Position numbers and translations under genes: made by a program | In this document: piece after piece, positions 62,103-64,000 of the stretch | Numbering within the stretch: position 1 is the first letter of the stretch | Layout: each line of letters opens with the position of its first letter | Assembly (NCBI RefSeq): GCF_030563405.1 | Contig: NZ_CP130749.1 | Coordinates: 806,001-870,000, forward strand | Direction of reading: 5' to 3' | DNA from: Vibrio sp. SNU_ST1 | Lineage (GTDB): Bacteria; Pseudomonadota; Gammaproteobacteria; Enterobacterales; Vibrionaceae | Length of the DNA stretch: 64,000 nucleotides | The notes under the pieces: generated by a model | The model's database searches: none | What the model was told of the DNA's origin: nothing | What the model saw: the letters and a program-made list of their open reading frames with translations, nothing else

Positions 62103-63485
62103 ATGCTAACGAAACTTCGTCCTTTTACTCGTGAATCGGGTGCGCTTATGCATCTTTCGATTCCAATCATTTTGACTCAAATAGCGACCCAAGCGATGGG
62201 ATTTGTCGATACGACAATGGCTGGCCAAGTAAGCCCTGCCGATCTCGCCGCTATTGCACTCGGTACCAGCCTTTGGATTCCTGTGTTGCTGCTACTTCGT
62301 GGCGTGATTATGGCGTTAACGCCTGTTGTCGCTTACCACCGCGGCGCACGTGACTTTCAAAGTATCTCTGTTGAGTTCTTCCAAATGGTTTGGTTGGCAT
62401 TAATTGCTAGCGTCTTACTCATCGCTTACTTAGTGAGTGCGAAACCGATCTTAGAGTGGATTGGGGTTGCCGCTGAGATCATTCCAATTGGTAGCGACTA
62501 TGCATTTGCCCTAGCCTTCGGTGTACCGGGTATTGCCCTGTTTTACACCTTGAATGGCTTCTGTGAGGGTATGAACAACACCAAAGTGCCAATGATTATT
62601 TCTGTAGTTGGTCTGTTGGTGAATATTCCAGTTAACTACGTGCTTATTTACGGTAAGTTTGGCTTCCCTGAAATGGGTGCGGTGGGTTGTGGCTGGGCGA
62701 CAAGCTTGGTGTATTGGCTAATGTCGGGAATGCTGTATTCCTACATTAAAGGTCATCACCACTACAAAACTATTATCAGCTTTACAGACGCTAAGCCAAA
62801 AGCAAAAGAGATGCTTCACCTTCTAAGATTAGGTTTACCTATCGGGATGAACATCGCGGTATGTGGCAGTATCTTTGCAGTAATCGCTCTGATGATCGGC
62901 CGTATTGGTGCTGAGAACGTGGCAGCGGCGCAAATTGCTCTCAATATATCAAGCCTGACTTACGTGATTCCGATGAGTATCTCATTTGGCATCACGATTC
63001 GTGTTGGACACGCGCTAGGTGAAAAAGATGAACTAGGCGCAATTGAACGCAGCAAAGTCGGCATCTTGGTTGCAGCGTTGATTTCATTGCTTTCAGTTGC
63101 GATGTTCCTACTGTTCCCTGAATTAATCATTAGGCTTTACACCACCGACCCTGCAATAAGCGCAACGGCAGCAGTGTTATTGACCTTTACCGCTATGTAC
63201 CAATTCAGTGATGCACTGCAAACATCTGCTAACGGTGCACTGCGTGGTTATAAAGATACGAAGATCCCGATGATGTTAGCCATCGCTTCATACTGGGGCT
63301 TGGCGCTACCACTAGGCATGGTGTTGGGCTTAACAGACCACATTGTGCCTGCGATGGGTGAAGAAGGCTTTTGGATTGGTATTCTGACGGGATTAAGCGT
63401 ATCAGCGACACTGATGTTAATTCGCTTACGATACGTGATTAAAAAGCGCGATTTACAGCCTTCAATTAACGCAGCAATTAGCTAA
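62103..63485 (+). CDS. MATE-family multidrug efflux protein (NorM-like)
   Basis: The 460-residue protein has 12 membrane helices in two MatE halves, starting ESGALMHLSIPIILTQIATQAMGFVDTTMAGQVSPADLAAIALGTS. The second half repeats the pattern (LLRLGLPIGMNIAVCGSIFAVIALMIGRIGAENVAAAQIALNISS). It should export cationic drugs or dyes with Na+ or H+. It is a single gene with a strong terminator. Confidence 0.92.
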   Translation: MLTKLRPFTRESGALMHLSIPIILTQIATQAMGFVDTTMAGQVSPADLAAIALGTSLWIPVLLLLRGVIMALTPVVAYHRGARDFQSISVEFFQMVWLALIASVLLIAYLVSAKPILEWIGVAAEIIPIGSDYAFALAFGVPGIALFYTLNGFCEGMNNTKVPMIISVVGLLVNIPVNYVLIYGKFGFPEMGAVGCGWATSLVYWLMSGMLYSYIKGHHHYKTIISFTDAKPKAKEMLHLLRLGLPIGMNIAVCGSIFAVIALMIGRIGAENVAAAQIALNISSLTYVIPMSISFGITIRVGHALGEKDELGAIERSKVGILVAALISLLSVAMFLLFPELIIRLYTTDPAISATAAVLLTFTAMYQFSDALQTSANGALRGYKDTKIPMMLAIASYWGLALPLGMVLGLTDHIVPAMGEEGFWIGILTGLSVSATLMLIRLRYVIKKRDLQPSINAAIS

Positions 63486-63507
63486 TACCGCACCGAAAAG
63501 TAAATAC

Positions 63508-63548
63508 AAAAAAGCGCGTTACTGCCACTAGGCAATAACGCGCTTTTT
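63508..63548. terminator. Bidirectional terminator
   Basis: AAAAAGCGCGTTA / TAACGCGCTTTTT forms a 13-bp stem, between the convergent MATE and LysE genes. Confidence 0.88.
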
Positions 63549-63568
63549 CAATTTAAATTGAACTGTAT

Positions 63569-64000
63569 TTATCTGTTTATCGCCAAATATGAGCCAGCCG
63601 CAATCATTATTCCACCAGCACTTTGATTTAGTCTTTTATGTGCGCGTGGCGTTTTAAGTAAACTTGCCATTCTGCCCGCGCCCATTGCAATGAGCATTAA
63701 ACCGGACATCAGAGCAACCGCCGCTAAAACAGAAACCAATATGATATCTTGCGACTGCAAAACCGTCAGGTCAATGAACGTCGGCAAGAATGAAATATAG
63801 AACAGAATCACTTTCGGGTTTGATGCTGAAATCAAAAAGCCTTGCGCGAAACTGGCGAGTTCCGATTTCTGACTTTGTTTGGCAGCGAGTTCCGCTGAAC
63901 CTTGCACTTCAGGTAGGCTCTTAAACATCTTGTAGCCTAAGTAAATCAAATAAGCGGCACCAACATAGCGAATCACCTCAAAAGCAAACGACCAATTCTC
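63569..64000 (-). CDS. LysE/RhtB family exporter, 5' end beyond the window
   Basis: The visible C-terminal 143 residues (ENWSFAFEVIRYVGAAYLIYLGYKMF ... FAQGFLISASNPKVILFYISFLPTFID) have the LysE motifs GAAYLIYLG and NPKVILFY. The frame stays open to the window edge, so an ATG at 63976 is internal. Such proteins export amino acids. Confidence 0.88.
   Translation of the reverse strand, partial: ENWSFAFEVIRYVGAAYLIYLGYKMFKSLPEVQGSAELAAKQSQKSELASFAQGFLISASNPKVILFYISFLPTFIDLTVLQSQDIILVSVLAAVALMSGLMLIAMGAGRMASLLKTPRAHKRLNQSAGGIMIAAGSYLAINR

Overview
The window looks like a piece of a Vibrio genome, most likely the second chromosome of a Splendidus-clade-type species. This is inferred from protein resemblance, the glyA-gcvH-gcvP/gcvT cluster with its XRE-cupin regulator, the HD-GYP, GGDEF and EAL signalling genes, a GlyGly-CTERM protease, and 120-130 base VCR-like attC sites. 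Base composition is around the mid-40s percent GC by eye and drops in several cassette genes. No rRNA, tRNA, CRISPR array or prophage was seen.

Layout. 1-8 kb: end of a PhnA-like gene, an RhlE-type helicase, a DUF1127-like small protein, an Alx/TerC transporter behind a yybP-ykoY-type Mn2+ riboswitch, a UshA-like phosphoesterase without a signal peptide, and an OLD-family nuclease. 8-16 kb: DUF1097 protein, LysR regulator, a FocA-type channel fused to CBS domains, the yceJ-yceI pair, DUF2164, an unknown protein and an EAL phosphodiesterase. 15.8-22 kb: RND efflux operon with two lipoprotein adaptors and a divergent TetR regulator. 22-32 kb: RhlE, AcpH, TyrP with a TyrR box, a chemoreceptor with its ribosome site in a hairpin, a HAD phosphatase, an HD-GYP sensor, small lipoproteins and CreA. 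32-41 kb: inosine/guanosine kinase, formate-THF ligase, a GGDEF sensor, a HAD phosphatase, ArfB, and a secreted trypsin-like protease. 41-48.8 kb: the glycine cleavage/serine hydroxymethyltransferase cluster, which with Fhs makes one-carbon metabolism a theme of the core.

49.0-61.8 kb is the accessory part and the main discovery. It is an array of integron gene cassettes with no integron integrase in view (a CALIN), read on the minus strand. Each cassette is bounded by inverted-repeat ends that rebuild an attC site. Cassettes carry a HEPN-like protein, a TIR protein, a PD-(D/E)XK nuclease, a DUF6988/DUF5677-like helical protein, a lipoprotein, a pair of unknown paralogues on the opposite strand, and an IS91-like element with its own XerC-like recombinase. 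Four IS1111-type elements sit at the same position, immediately beside the attC crossover point. The one intact copy keeps a downstream non-coding segment that folds into a loop holding two guide-like stretches matching the attC target, as expected for a bridge/seekRNA. Recombination between IS1111 and IS91 sequences has made hybrid remnants, and one attC site is split by both an IS1111 and an IS3-family element. The content suggests a defence-gene cassette array shaped by attC-targeting insertion sequences.

62-64 kb returns to core-type genes: a MATE efflux protein and the end of a LysE/RhtB exporter.
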